DNA of 64,000 nt from NCBI RefSeq assembly GCF_900143095.1, contig NZ_FRDA01000007.1, positions 187,803 to 251,802 of the forward strand, read 5' to 3'. Both the position numbers and the translations under genes were made by a program. Below are positions 25,067-33,118 of this stretch, piece by piece (the stretch's first letter is position 1; every line of letters begins with the position of its first letter). The notes below the pieces were generated by a model, which saw only the letters and a list, made by a program, of their open reading frames with translations, was not told the origin of the DNA and searched no databases. The stretch is from Pseudomonas asturiensis (GTDB lineage: Bacteria > Pseudomonadota > Gammaproteobacteria > Pseudomonadales > Pseudomonadaceae).

Positions 25067-25395
25067 TTTTTATCATCCATTGACGCTCGACTGTCCAAAC
25101 CTGACCCATACGACAGATAATTCAATGACACTGTAGCGTTTGATAAATCGCCCGACTTTACAGTGCTGATTATTACCGATGTGTCCCGGGACATGAAACT
25201 GGTTTGACAGGCCACTGTTCAAATAAATAGACAGGATGGCAGAATACTCATAGATCGCGTTACTTGATGAGCCCCCGTAGATGCGGTCGTTAAAATCTAT
25301 AATAAAGATCTGAACACCCCTGATTAGCGCTGAAACTTTCGTGATCTTTGTCGACGTGAAACCTTCCTTTTCCGTGCAGGCGTGTGCTTCCCACA
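25067..25395. other. 329-bp non-coding gap upstream of the AraC gene
   Basis: This is the divergent intergenic region between the AraC regulator and the small DUF gene. It is clearly AT-richer than its surroundings. No RNA gene, repeat or convincing ORF was recognised. It probably holds both promoters and any AraC-type operator. Confidence 0.5.
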
Positions 25396-25734
25396 ATGAC
25401 GTTTTCAAGATTGAAATCCGATGACTTTCTGGGTGCCGGATGTGGTGAGGTGTCCGCCGGTGTTGATGACAATATGACCTGGGCACTCAGGACACTCATC
25501 ATCACCGCCATTGAAGAGGGGCCGCATTCGGAAGCGGCCGCCTGCTTTCTCCTGGCCTGGTACGACGCCGACACCCACGGAGGCTTCAGCCTTCAGCAGC
25601 TTTGGAGCATGGACGACAAACTGCTGAGCGCTGTGCGATTGGTTTTTCATTGGCTGGGTGAGCGAAAAGTGAGGCCCGAAGATCTGGGCCTGGAGCTGGC
25701 GTTCAAGATCATCGGTCGTCGTCAGACGCCCTGA
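25396..25734 (+). CDS. Conserved hypothetical protein, probable DUF7673 family
   Basis: 112 aa, starting MTFSRLKSDDFLGAG. The core (ALRTLIITAIEEGPHSEAAACFLLAWYDADTHGGFSLQQLW, continuing through MDDKLLSAVRLVFHWLGERK) is a compact helical protein of the kind databases label DUF7673 in pseudomonads. Such genes are often on plasmids or in accessory regions. The function is unknown. The family name is recalled and was not searched, so treat it as tentative. Confidence 0.6.
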   Translation: MTFSRLKSDDFLGAGCGEVSAGVDDNMTWALRTLIITAIEEGPHSEAAACFLLAWYDADTHGGFSLQQLWSMDDKLLSAVRLVFHWLGERKVRPEDLGLELAFKIIGRRQTP

Positions 25735-25929
25735 GCCAATGCGTTTTCAAAGCACCTGAAACAATGCCCCACTTTGCCAGGGCTGGAACCTGTGCGCCTC
25801 CGGCATTTGCCGGCATGACTCAACTGCCCGTGTGCGTTCGCGTGCGCTGATTGCCAGAAAGGTGCTGCCCTGTGCCAGCGCCGTCGACAACCTTGACTAT
25901 TAAGAACTCCACGATGGAGTGAGGCCCCT

Positions 25930-27561
25930 ATGAACCTTCGTTCGATGAACATCGCTCGACGCAGTATCTTTTGTTTTGGTGTCATTGTGACGCTGGTTGT
26001 CGCACAAGGGCTGTTTGGCCTGTTTCAAATGTCCCATGTACGAAACGAGGCAGAGCTCGTCGAGCGAGACGCCATTCCCGGGATCATCTCGGGTGACGCG
26101 CTGGCCCTTCAACTGGCCAATCTTCGCCTGGAGAATGTGCGAATGATCGCGGATCCCGACAATGTCAATGCGAGCTACTCAAAGATCGAGAACCTGGGCA
26201 AGTCCATCGAAACGGAGCTCGCGAAGTACCGTTCAATGATGGGTAACACTGAAGCCGAAAAAGAAGAACATGCGGTCGTGGACAAACTGGCCGCCACCTA
26301 CACCACCTACCGTGAGCAAATCAGCAAGATCGTCGCCTTGATAAAGCAAGGCAAGGTGCAGGAGGCCCGTGAATCGGTCATGCCTGCCATGGCCGCGCTG
26401 GGTTCAGCGATGGACGAGTCTGCTGCAAGGCTTCAAAAGATCAATTTTGAGTACGCCAGCTACCACGGAGAAATCGGTCGCTCTCTTTACGGCAAGTCTC
26501 AGCAAATCACCTGGATCGCGATTTTCGTTGCCATTTCGCTGACCGTTTTTCTGTCCTGGCGTATGACGCTCAGCCTGACCACCCCTTTGAAAGCGGCCAT
26601 CCTCTCGGCACAGACTATCGCCGCGGGCAACCTGACCCGAAGCCTCGACGTCTCGGGAACCGATGAAGCCGCTCAGCTGTTGCAATCGATGGATTCCATG
26701 CAGAAAACCTTACGCGACACACTGGAGCACATCGGCCGTTCTGCAGAGCAACTCGCCTCATCCACCGAAGAAATGAGCGCCGTGATGAGTGAAAGCGCTC
26801 AGGGTCTGCAACAGCAGAATAATGAAATCGAAATGGCCGCCACGGCGGTGACCGAGATGAGCCAGGCGGTCGAGGAAGTCGCCTCCAATGCCGTCACAAC
26901 GTCCACGCAATCCAAGGCCGCCTCCACTACCGCCCTCCAGGGCCAGGCTCAATTGACCGATACCCTGACCGCTATCGGTGCATTGACCGACAACGTGATG
27001 GATGCATCCGAACAGGCGCGCAATCTGGCCGCACAGACCCAGAACATCAGCAAGGTGCTGGACGTCATCCGTGCAGTGGCTGAGCAGACCAACCTGCTGG
27101 CGTTGAACGCTGCCATCGAAGCAGCCAGGGCCGGTGAGGCCGGGCGCGGTTTTGCAGTCGTTGCGGATGAAGTCCGTTCACTGGCTCATCGTACCGGTGA
27201 CTCTACACGCGAAATCGAGACGATGATCGGCAGCATCCAGCTGGGCACCAACCAGACAGTGGACGCCTTGCTGACCAGCGCCGAACAGGCCCGCCAGACC
27301 CAGACTCAGGCCACGTCCGCCAATGAAGCGCTGCGCACGATTGCGCAGGCGGTCGGTGACATAGACGAGCGAAATATGGTGATCGCCAGCGCTGCGGAAG
27401 AACAGGCTCAGGTGGCGAGAGAAGTCGATCGCAACCTGGTGCGCATCCGCGACCTGTCGATCCAGACCTCAGCCGGGGCAGAACAAACACACTCGGCCAG
27501 CCAGGAACTGTCACGTCTGGCTGGAGACCTCAGCGCTCTGGTGCGTCGTTTCAAGGTGTAA
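25930..27561 (+). CDS. Methyl-accepting chemotaxis protein
   Basis: 543-aa inner-membrane chemoreceptor. TM1 is about residues 12-35, followed by a ~150-residue four-helix-bundle periplasmic sensor ([20 protein letters not shown]...). TM2 is about 190-212 ([18 protein letters not shown]). A HAMP domain follows ([22 protein letters not shown]), then a long signalling coiled coil whose hairpin tip [20 protein letters not shown] is fully conserved. It has no C-terminal CheR-tethering pentapeptide. The ligand is unknown. It stands alone among accessory genes. Confidence 0.92.
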   Translation: MNLRSMNIARRSIFCFGVIVTLVVAQGLFGLFQMSHVRNEAELVERDAIPGIISGDALALQLANLRLENVRMIADPDNVNASYSKIENLGKSIETELAKYRSMMGNTEAEKEEHAVVDKLAATYTTYREQISKIVALIKQGKVQEARESVMPAMAALGSAMDESAARLQKINFEYASYHGEIGRSLYGKSQQITWIAIFVAISLTVFLSWRMTLSLTTPLKAAILSAQTIAAGNLTRSLDVSGTDEAAQLLQSMDSMQKTLRDTLEHIGRSAEQLASSTEEMSAVMSESAQGLQQQNNEIEMAATAVTEMSQAVEEVASNAVTTSTQSKAASTTALQGQAQLTDTLTAIGALTDNVMDASEQARNLAAQTQNISKVLDVIRAVAEQTNLLALNAAIEAARAGEAGRGFAVVADEVRSLAHRTGDSTREIETMIGSIQLGTNQTVDALLTSAEQARQTQTQATSANEALRTIAQAVGDIDERNMVIASAAEEQAQVAREVDRNLVRIRDLSIQTSAGAEQTHSASQELSRLAGDLSALVRRFKV

Positions 27562-27577
27562 GGCAGGTCGCGGTACA

Positions 27578-27603
27578 GGACTCCTGATGAAAATCAGGAG
27601 TCC
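27578..27603. terminator. Stem-loop after the chemoreceptor gene
   Basis: GGACTCCTGAT, GAAA tetraloop, ATCAGGAGTCC: a perfect 11-bp stem 16 bp after the stop codon. No U-tract follows, so termination is likely but not certain. Confidence 0.6.
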
Positions 27604-27632
27604 GTCGCCAACCTGGACCGCCCGATGCCACC

Positions 27633-27839
27633 TCACCGCACACGCCGAAGCCTCGCCTTCCGAACAGTCGAAAAAACCAACGCCCCCGCGACCATCCCGG
27701 CCAGCCCTGCATATGACAGATAACCCAGCGCTTGCTCGTAAGGCATCTCAGGCCAACAGTGACCCATGATGAAGAGTGTGGGCAGGATGCAGAGGGTCAT
27801 GGTTGAGAGGGATGTCAGTAAACCTCGTATGACAGCCAT
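27633..27839 (-). CDS. Small hypothetical membrane protein
   Basis: 68 aa from the ATG at 27839, which is preceded by GAGGTGAT at good spacing (the longer frame to 27884 has no such site). Two hydrophobic segments are visible: GLLTSLSTMTLCILPTLFIMG and ALGYLSYAGLAGMVAGALVF, ending in a basic tail KARLRRVR. No family was recognised. Its position right after the immunity-like genes could make it part of that cassette. Confidence 0.5.
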   Translation of the reverse strand: MAVIRGLLTSLSTMTLCILPTLFIMGHCWPEMPYEQALGYLSYAGLAGMVAGALVFSTVRKARLRRVR

Positions 27840-27884
27840 TATCACCTCACACGTCAGCGATCCGCGTATACGCCAGATCAACAA

Positions 27885-28334
27885 TCACACGCTGCACAAC
27901 GTCACCCAGACCTCATCCAGCTCATCATCAAGAAAAAGCAGCGCCTCAAAACCCGAATCCGGAAACTGCCGATTGAGCTTAGCGCCCCAGCAATCGCGAA
28001 TCACCGCACCCAGCTCGGCAGCCTCGTCGTAACCGATATCGCCCAGCAAGCTGGTGATTTCGACCATGTTTAACCAGTAGGGTATTTTCTGAAGAGGCAC
28101 TTGCCTTTCCAGTGAGTCTTCATACTTAGCGTATGTGAAATTCTCCTCAATGAAATACCCGCCTTCATGAATCATGATCGTGGGGTTGAAGAGCGCAGCG
28201 AAGCTTTCAATGAAGTCTGCCGGAAAATCCAGATACGACAGATTCATGTACAGATAGCAAAACTTCGATATCCCATCTTTGTTCACAGCGAGAACATGTG
28301 CGTAGGGAGCGATGACTGGATCTTTACTTTCCAT
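27885..28334 (-). CDS. Immunity-like protein, paralogue of the 28613-29062 product
   Basis: 149 aa from MESKDPVIAPYAHV. No catalytic motif; acidic and soluble, as typical of immunity proteins in polymorphic-toxin loci. It aligns along its length with the product at 28613-29062: FPADF against LPADF, FIEENF against FVKENF, PYWLNMVEITSLLGDI against QCWMNLLEVAGLFENL, CWGAKLN against SWNAKLT. AT-richer than the core genes around the block. It is fourth after the toxin and may be an orphan immunity gene retained from another toxin. The function is inferred from context. Confidence 0.6.
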   Translation of the reverse strand: MESKDPVIAPYAHVLAVNKDGISKFCYLYMNLSYLDFPADFIESFAALFNPTIMIHEGGYFIEENFTYAKYEDSLERQVPLQKIPYWLNMVEITSLLGDIGYDEAAELGAVIRDCWGAKLNRQFPDSGFEALLFLDDELDEVWVTLCSV

Positions 28335-28382
28335 GGAAACGTCGCCTGAAATACCTCTCTGCTTCAAACATGCCAATCCCCC

Positions 28383-28595
28383 TCACAGTCGCACTAAAAG
28401 AGATAACTGCGAAGGAAACAATGTTAACTGCGCCGTCGTTCTGCCTTTCGAATCAGCGAACTCGACCTCGTATGCAATATCCGGAACAAAAGACTCATAC
28501 ACAATCGCCCCCGTAGCTCCCTTAACCAAACCCTCATCAGGAACATTCACTTCAAGCCTGACCACGTCGAGCAACCTAAAATCCATTTGGCACAT
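28383..28595 (-). CDS. DUF4926-type small protein
   Basis: About 70 aa (MCQMDFRLLDVVRLEVNVPD...). The pattern LLDVVxLxxxxPxxGLxxGxxGxIV, then YEVEFxDxxGRTxAxLxL, is that of the DUF4926 family, small SH3-like beta proteins common next to toxin-immunity genes. The start at 28595 has AAGGG six bases upstream; ATGs at 28586 and 28613 are alternatives, the latter overlapping the upstream stop as TAATG. It lies between the two paralogous immunity-like genes. Confidence 0.65.
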   Translation of the reverse strand: MCQMDFRLLDVVRLEVNVPDEGLVKGATGAIVYESFVPDIAYEVEFADSKGRTTAQLTLFPSQLSLLVRL

Positions 28596-28612
28596 CCAGA
28601 ACCCTTCACGCA

Positions 28613-29062
28613 TTAATCCGAAAAGCCAATCATCACAAATACCTCACAGCCCTCATCATCGACAAACGCTCTGGATTGAGCAAAAGACGCGCCGAATTCA
28701 GAAGTCAGCTTAGCGTTCCAGCTTCCCGCCAATGCATTCGCGACAACCGTCGCTTCAGGCACTGACAGGTTCTCAAAAAGCCCCGCCACCTCGAGCAGGT
28801 TCATCCAGCACTGATTCCTGGCCGGAGAGTTATCCGATTCCAACAGCGAGTGGTAATAAGCGTCATCAAAGTTCTCCTTAACAAAAACCCAGTCATCCAC
28901 ACGCATGAATTCGGGCCAGTACAGCGTTGCCATCCAGAGCGCAAAATCAGCAGGCAGGCGCTGCGTATGATGCACAGCGTGAATGTAATCGAGACCTGAT
29001 ACAGGATGATGAGCGTTATCGACCCGGAACGACGCAAAATCGAAAACTTCACGCTCAGCCAT
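28613..29062 (-). CDS. Immunity-like protein (paralogue pair member)
   Basis: About 149 aa from MAEREVFDFASFRVDN; a GTG nine bases upstream is an alternative start. It is soluble and acidic, with no catalytic motif. Related to the 27885-28334 product through shared blocks around PADF, FVKENF, CWMNLLEVAGLF and SWNAKL. It overlaps the end of the upstream immunity-like gene by 8 bp, so it is translated from the same message as the toxin. The immunity role is inferred from position. Confidence 0.6.
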   Translation of the reverse strand: MAEREVFDFASFRVDNAHHPVSGLDYIHAVHHTQRLPADFALWMATLYWPEFMRVDDWVFVKENFDDAYYHSLLESDNSPARNQCWMNLLEVAGLFENLSVPEATVVANALAGSWNAKLTSEFGASFAQSRAFVDDEGCEVFVMIGFSD

Positions 29063-29474
29063 TTGATTCACGCAGCACCGAAAACGGACTCAGCAGTTCA
29101 GGAAAATCACTCCATATGATCCACTCATGACTGTCAAAGGCCTCCAGCGCGATGAAACAGTTTTGCGGCGGCTCATCCACCTCGATGGGTTTCCTGATCT
29201 TGTCGACAGAATCCACGGCGACGATAAAGCAGTCGAAGACCTGCTCGAGATTATTGGCAAATAGGCGTAGCTCTTCCCAACTGAGCAACCATCCTTTTTC
29301 GAGGTCTCGCAAACGCTCCTCAAAGTCAGGCATAGCCAGCCCAGCCGGAGCGATGCCGACACCATAAAACTCAAGCACCGCCCAGACCCATTTGTTATCA
29401 GGAACAACTGACAGCATCTCCTTCAAGTTAAAAATGAAGCCTTCACCCGTTACCGGGATAGTCAGCTTATTCAT
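29055..29474 (-). CDS. Candidate cognate immunity protein of the adjacent toxin
   Basis: 139 aa (MNKLTIPVTGEGFIFNLKEM...). Its ATG overlaps the toxin stop codon as TAATG, the tight coupling expected for a toxin-immunity pair. It is acidic and Trp-rich, ending with ALEAFDSHEWIIWSDF. No family was recognised with confidence. It shows no clear similarity to the next two immunity-like products. Being directly after the toxin, it is the best guess for the protein that neutralises it. Confidence 0.6.
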   Translation of the reverse strand: MNKLTIPVTGEGFIFNLKEMLSVVPDNKWVWAVLEFYGVGIAPAGLAMPDFEERLRDLEKGWLLSWEELRLFANNLEQVFDCFIVAVDSVDKIRKPIEVDEPPQNCFIALEAFDSHEWIIWSDFPELLSPFSVLRESNG

Positions 29475-30850
29475 TAGGGATATTCCAAAGGTTTAGCATC
29501 TCCATGCTTAAGGGTTCCTCCTGTTTCATTGGGGGTCCAATCGTGCTGATGTGGATTTGTATGATTTTCAGGGCGACCATGATCTGTAAAGTCGATGTCC
29601 CGACTGGGCACCAATGCGCCAACCTCATCTTCACGCCACTCACGTGCTTGCCTGTAGTCTCCACGACGCCCCTTTTTATTACCCAGTTGTGTATGCGGAA
29701 CATCAGAATCAGGAATATGGTTTCCGTGCTTGTCTCTAGGTAGTTTTCGGTCCGGCCGATATAAATATGCCGGCACAACCGCCTTCGCCTGCGGAATCAC
29801 AACCGTCTGCGATCCGCTCCCTTTGCCTTCAGCAATTCCCGCTTCGTAAACCCTGGCTTTCTTGAGATTAGCGCCCAGCTTGCCCAGTGTCTCGCCCAAC
29901 CGTGCGAGCAAGGGCGTCAATCGTGTAGAAGCGACTGAAGCGCGTGCTGCCAGGCCTGTGCCGCCGGTCAGGAAGACCAGCAAGGCTGCCAGTACGATCT
30001 CGAAAACCATACCCCCGGTGAATTGGAGGATGGACTCATGGTTCTGGATGCTGACGTACTCGGTGGCGAAGCGCCTCAGAATAAGTCTGCTGGCTTCGTC
30101 TTCGAAAATGTAGTTGGCAGCTTCGTAAGCCTGCGCCATTTTCTCCCGGCTGATGGTCGCCGGATCAAAACCCAGTGCCGCAGCCAGATCACGGTGCTGC
30201 GCAGCCGTGTACTGCTCCACAAATGAGTCCAGCCAGCCTTTTCCAGGTTCCGGCTCGGCTTTCCATGCTCCCACTGCCGCCTGTGCAAACTCACCAAAGG
30301 GATCGGCCAGATCAGCGAACTCTAGGGTTGATTTAACCAACCCCCAAGCGCCATACAAGAAGCCTCGACCCAACGCGGCCTGGGCATAAAACACATTGGC
30401 AGCGGTGCTGCGCTGCTCTTGAATCGCTGTCAGGCGGTCAGCTTCGACTCGCTCAGCGGCCAGAATTTCGTGCAGAACTTTTTGCAGCTCCGCTCGAAAG
30501 CCGCCTAACTGTGCGTTCGGATCGAACCCCGGATTGAGCTGGACCTTGTGCGCACGCCCTTCTATGAGTTGACTGAGAAAACTCTTGGAATCCAGCGTGC
30601 CCCGGATGACCTGGCCGTCTTCCTGAGTAAGCCCCCAGGGACAGCCAACCAGACACTCACCGTTGCTCCAGAGAAATCTGACGCCCACCAGGCAGCTGGC
30701 TTTGGGTGCGGGCGCATACAGAGTGCGTGGACGCTGATTTTCCCAGGTGTACTCGGGCGGCGATGGTGTTGGCGGGGATTTGGCAGGTCCAGCGGGCCGG
30801 CAAACACCCGGCGTCGGCGAATAGTTGCCTCTGGTGTCGTAAACACCCAT
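29474..30850 (-). CDS. Polymorphic toxin with His-rich C-terminal putative nuclease domain
   Basis: 458 aa without a signal peptide. Residues 1-70 are proline-rich. A long helical middle (about 110-270) is followed by a hydrophobic segment (VFEIVLAALLVFLTGGTGLAA). After a junction near residue 350 (QTVVIPQAKAVVPAYLY) comes a ~100-residue C-terminal domain rich in H, D and R: DVPHTQLGNKKGRRGDYRQA, DIDFTDHGRPENHTNPHQHD, then GGTLKHGDAKPLEYP. This resembles RNase-type polymorphic toxin domains (Ntox24-like, from memory). The central hydrophobic stretch and lack of signal suggest a type VI-delivered effector, but no T6SS gene is in the window. Coupled downstream to immunity-like genes. Confidence 0.65.
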   Translation of the reverse strand: MGVYDTRGNYSPTPGVCRPAGPAKSPPTPSPPEYTWENQRPRTLYAPAPKASCLVGVRFLWSNGECLVGCPWGLTQEDGQVIRGTLDSKSFLSQLIEGRAHKVQLNPGFDPNAQLGGFRAELQKVLHEILAAERVEADRLTAIQEQRSTAANVFYAQAALGRGFLYGAWGLVKSTLEFADLADPFGEFAQAAVGAWKAEPEPGKGWLDSFVEQYTAAQHRDLAAALGFDPATISREKMAQAYEAANYIFEDEASRLILRRFATEYVSIQNHESILQFTGGMVFEIVLAALLVFLTGGTGLAARASVASTRLTPLLARLGETLGKLGANLKKARVYEAGIAEGKGSGSQTVVIPQAKAVVPAYLYRPDRKLPRDKHGNHIPDSDVPHTQLGNKKGRRGDYRQAREWREDEVGALVPSRDIDFTDHGRPENHTNPHQHDWTPNETGGTLKHGDAKPLEYP

Positions 30851-31102
30851 GACAGCGAACTCCTTGTATCAATGATCACGCATCCATGCGCTGAGGCAGT
30901 GCCGTTCAGTTGGCCGTGAGGTCTTGAACGAACGGAAGCAGATGAAAAACAGCAGGCGAGTTTATGGGCTGACGCGAGGTCGTCCAGCGTCGAAAAGTAT
31001 CGGCAGATTTCGGTTCGGTGTGCTGAAACGCACTCAGCACGATGCCGCCTGCGGATGGCGGCAATCGCCGGTAGAGAGGGTTAAAACGTGTCGAAAGATG
31101 AA

Positions 31103-31555
31103 TCAGCGGACCGCTTCAAACTCATGCCCACACGCCAGGCAGTGGCTCAGCCATTCACCCAGAAACAGGTTGAGCTGGGCTTTTTCGTCCGGCTGGTGCA
31201 TGTCGGCGTTGGGGTACGGATAGATCCCCCTGAAACGACGAGCGTGTTCGGCGCCGATGACTTCGGCCATGCGTGCGTCATGGTAGACCTGCACTTCCAG
31301 CTTGGGCACCGGCAGCCAGGGCAGGCTGTGTTCCTGACGCACTTGCAGCGTAGTGGTGTACGGGCAGTCGAGCAGAACTTCGACGGCCAGCACGCCCAGC
31401 ATTTGATCACCCTGAGTCACCGCCACGCGGCGTGAGCGCTGTTCGTTGCGCATGTCCGGCAGCAGACGCATCAAGCGCGCGTAGTTGGCCTCGCAGGCAG
31501 CCTGCAGCCCGGCAAGATCAACACGGTAGCGCTCGCGCAGTAGATTCACGACCAT
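31103..31555 (-). CDS. DUF1249 family protein
   Basis: 150 aa (MVVNLLRERYRVDLAGLQAACEANYARLMRLLPDM...). This is the DUF1249 (YqiB) family, conserved beside nudF and cpdA in E. coli and pseudomonads. The function is unknown. It overlaps nudF by 10 bp and is evidently its operon partner. Its separation from cpdA by ~7 kb marks the accessory insertion. Confidence 0.85.
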   Translation of the reverse strand: MVVNLLRERYRVDLAGLQAACEANYARLMRLLPDMRNEQRSRRVAVTQGDQMLGVLAVEVLLDCPYTTTLQVRQEHSLPWLPVPKLEVQVYHDARMAEVIGAEHARRFRGIYPYPNADMHQPDEKAQLNLFLGEWLSHCLACGHEFEAVR

Positions 31556-32163
31556 AACCCCCTTATTTCAGCGCGGTTCAACGCCAGCCATTGCAAGGCG
31601 ATGATGGTTGCCGCGTTCATGATTCTTCCATCCGCCACGGCCTGCATCGCATCGTCGAACGACCAGACTGTCACGCGGATGTCTTCGCCCTCGGATTCAA
31701 GCCCGTGCAGACCGCCCACCCCTTGGCTGTCGCACTGCCCCATGAACAGGTGAACGAACTCGTCACTGCCGCCCGGCGAAGGAAAATACCGGGTAATTGG
31801 CCATAACGCACCGAACACAAGCCCAGCTTCCTCTTCTGCCTCACGATGAGCAACTTCTTCCGGCTGCTCATCCTTGTCGATCAGTCCGGCCACCAGTTCG
31901 ATCAACCAGGGGTTGCCGGTCTTCTCGACCGCGCCTACACGAAACTGCTCGATCAGCACCACTTCATCACGCTTGGCGTCATAAGGCAGAACGCAGACGG
32001 CGTCGTGGCGAACGAACAGCTCGCGGCTGATTTCCTGACTGGTGCCGCCATCGAACAGTTCGTGGCGCAGGTACAATTTGTCCAGTTTGTAAAAACCTTT
32101 GAAGCAGTTTTCCCGCCTGGTGATCTCAAAAGCCGTCGGTACCGATCGGGTGGTCTGGGTCAT
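31546..32163 (-). CDS. nudF: ADP-ribose pyrophosphatase (Nudix hydrolase)
   Basis: Hydrolyses ADP-ribose to AMP and ribose 5-phosphate. The 205-aa product has a perfect Nudix box, GX5EX7REUXEEXGU (GLIDKDEQPEEVAH then REAEEEAGL), in the middle of the protein. The N-terminus (FKGFYKLDKLYLRHELFDGG) matches the E. coli NudF/YqiE group. It precedes and overlaps the DUF1249 gene. Confidence 0.93.
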   Translation of the reverse strand: MTQTTRSVPTAFEITRRENCFKGFYKLDKLYLRHELFDGGTSQEISRELFVRHDAVCVLPYDAKRDEVVLIEQFRVGAVEKTGNPWLIELVAGLIDKDEQPEEVAHREAEEEAGLVFGALWPITRYFPSPGGSDEFVHLFMGQCDSQGVGGLHGLESEGEDIRVTVWSFDDAMQAVADGRIMNAATIIALQWLALNRAEIRGLWS

Positions 32164-32371
32164 GGGTTTCTCGCTTGCGGCTATCTTGAACGTCCAGCCA
32201 TCCTAACGCGCATTACCCACCCGATGCAGCCCCCTTAAATAAGCAGGGTAGACGGCTGCCCTGTAAAACAATTCTAATCCGCCCAGTGGCGAACCGAACC
32301 GGGCGTTTGCAGTCCAACCAGCCTGGATACGCACAACACGACCGCCTTTACTGACTCTGCCAAGGATCAAC

Positions 32372-33118
32372 ATGTCGTTACTGAGGATCACTTCACTGGC
32401 TTGCCTGGCCCTGTTGCTGGGCGCCTGCCAAAGCCTCTTCACGCCCAACATGCGCGCACCGCTGCAGGTTCAGCGTGATGCCTCCGAGCTTATAAAGCCG
32501 GGTTGCACCACCGCCGATTGCCCGCTGGTGAACATCGATACCGTGCATTTCCCGGATGAGCCGAAGCTGGACGCCATCGTTCAGAAGACGCTGCTGCAAT
32601 TGACCGTTGCCGACAGCAGCACGCCGCCACCGGCGTCGATCAAGGCGTATCAGGAGCAGTTCCTGAGCCGCTCCCAGGGCCGCAACAGCAGCTACCTGCA
32701 AGCCAAGGTACGCGAGCAGCATGACGGTATCGTGGTCGTCGAGCTGTCCAGCTACCTGGATAATGGCGGCGCTCACGGCAATCCCGGCCGGGCGTTCATC
32801 AACTATTCGCGCCAGCAGCAAAAGGTGCTGACGCTGGCCGACATGGTGATTCCGGGCAAGGAGCAGGAGTTCTGGCAGAAAGCCGAGCTGGCTCATCAGG
32901 GCTGGCTGGTGTCGAGCAAGATGATTGAAGACGCCACGTTCGTGCAGACCTGGCCATTCAAGCGTACGCCACATATTGCCCTGACTTATGGCGCTGTGAT
33001 CCTCAAGTATCCGGTGGAAACCATCGCGCCCTACTCCATGGGCCACATCGAGCTGAAGATTCCGTACCCTCAGCTCAATGGCATCCTCAAGCCGGAACTG
33101 TTCCCCGGCCGCGGCTGA
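32372..33118 (+). CDS. Lipoprotein of the RsiV/DUF3298 type
   Basis: 248 aa. The N-terminus MSLLRITSLACLALLLGAC is a lipoprotein signal with lipobox LGAC, so the mature protein is lipid-anchored and periplasmic. The body includes VELSSYLDNGGAHGNPGRAF and NYSRQQQKVLTLADMVIPG, the pattern of DUF3298/RsiV C-terminal domains (YLDNGGAHG being the hallmark). No anti-sigma partner is nearby. Its last 32 bp overlap the end of cytX on the other strand. Confidence 0.78.
   Translation: MSLLRITSLACLALLLGACQSLFTPNMRAPLQVQRDASELIKPGCTTADCPLVNIDTVHFPDEPKLDAIVQKTLLQLTVADSSTPPPASIKAYQEQFLSRSQGRNSSYLQAKVREQHDGIVVVELSSYLDNGGAHGNPGRAFINYSRQQQKVLTLADMVIPGKEQEFWQKAELAHQGWLVSSKMIEDATFVQTWPFKRTPHIALTYGAVILKYPVETIAPYSMGHIELKIPYPQLNGILKPELFPGRG

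Noticed and set aside
25073..25486. 137-aa minus-strand frame upstream of the AraC gene
   Set aside because: It covers the divergent promoter region and overlaps the DUF gene; no ribosome site or recognisable protein pattern. A weak possibility of a small unknown gene remains.
29467..29778. 103-aa minus-strand frame within the toxin C-terminus
   Set aside because: Alternative frame of the toxin gene; the toxin reading frame continues to a stop that overlaps the immunity gene start.
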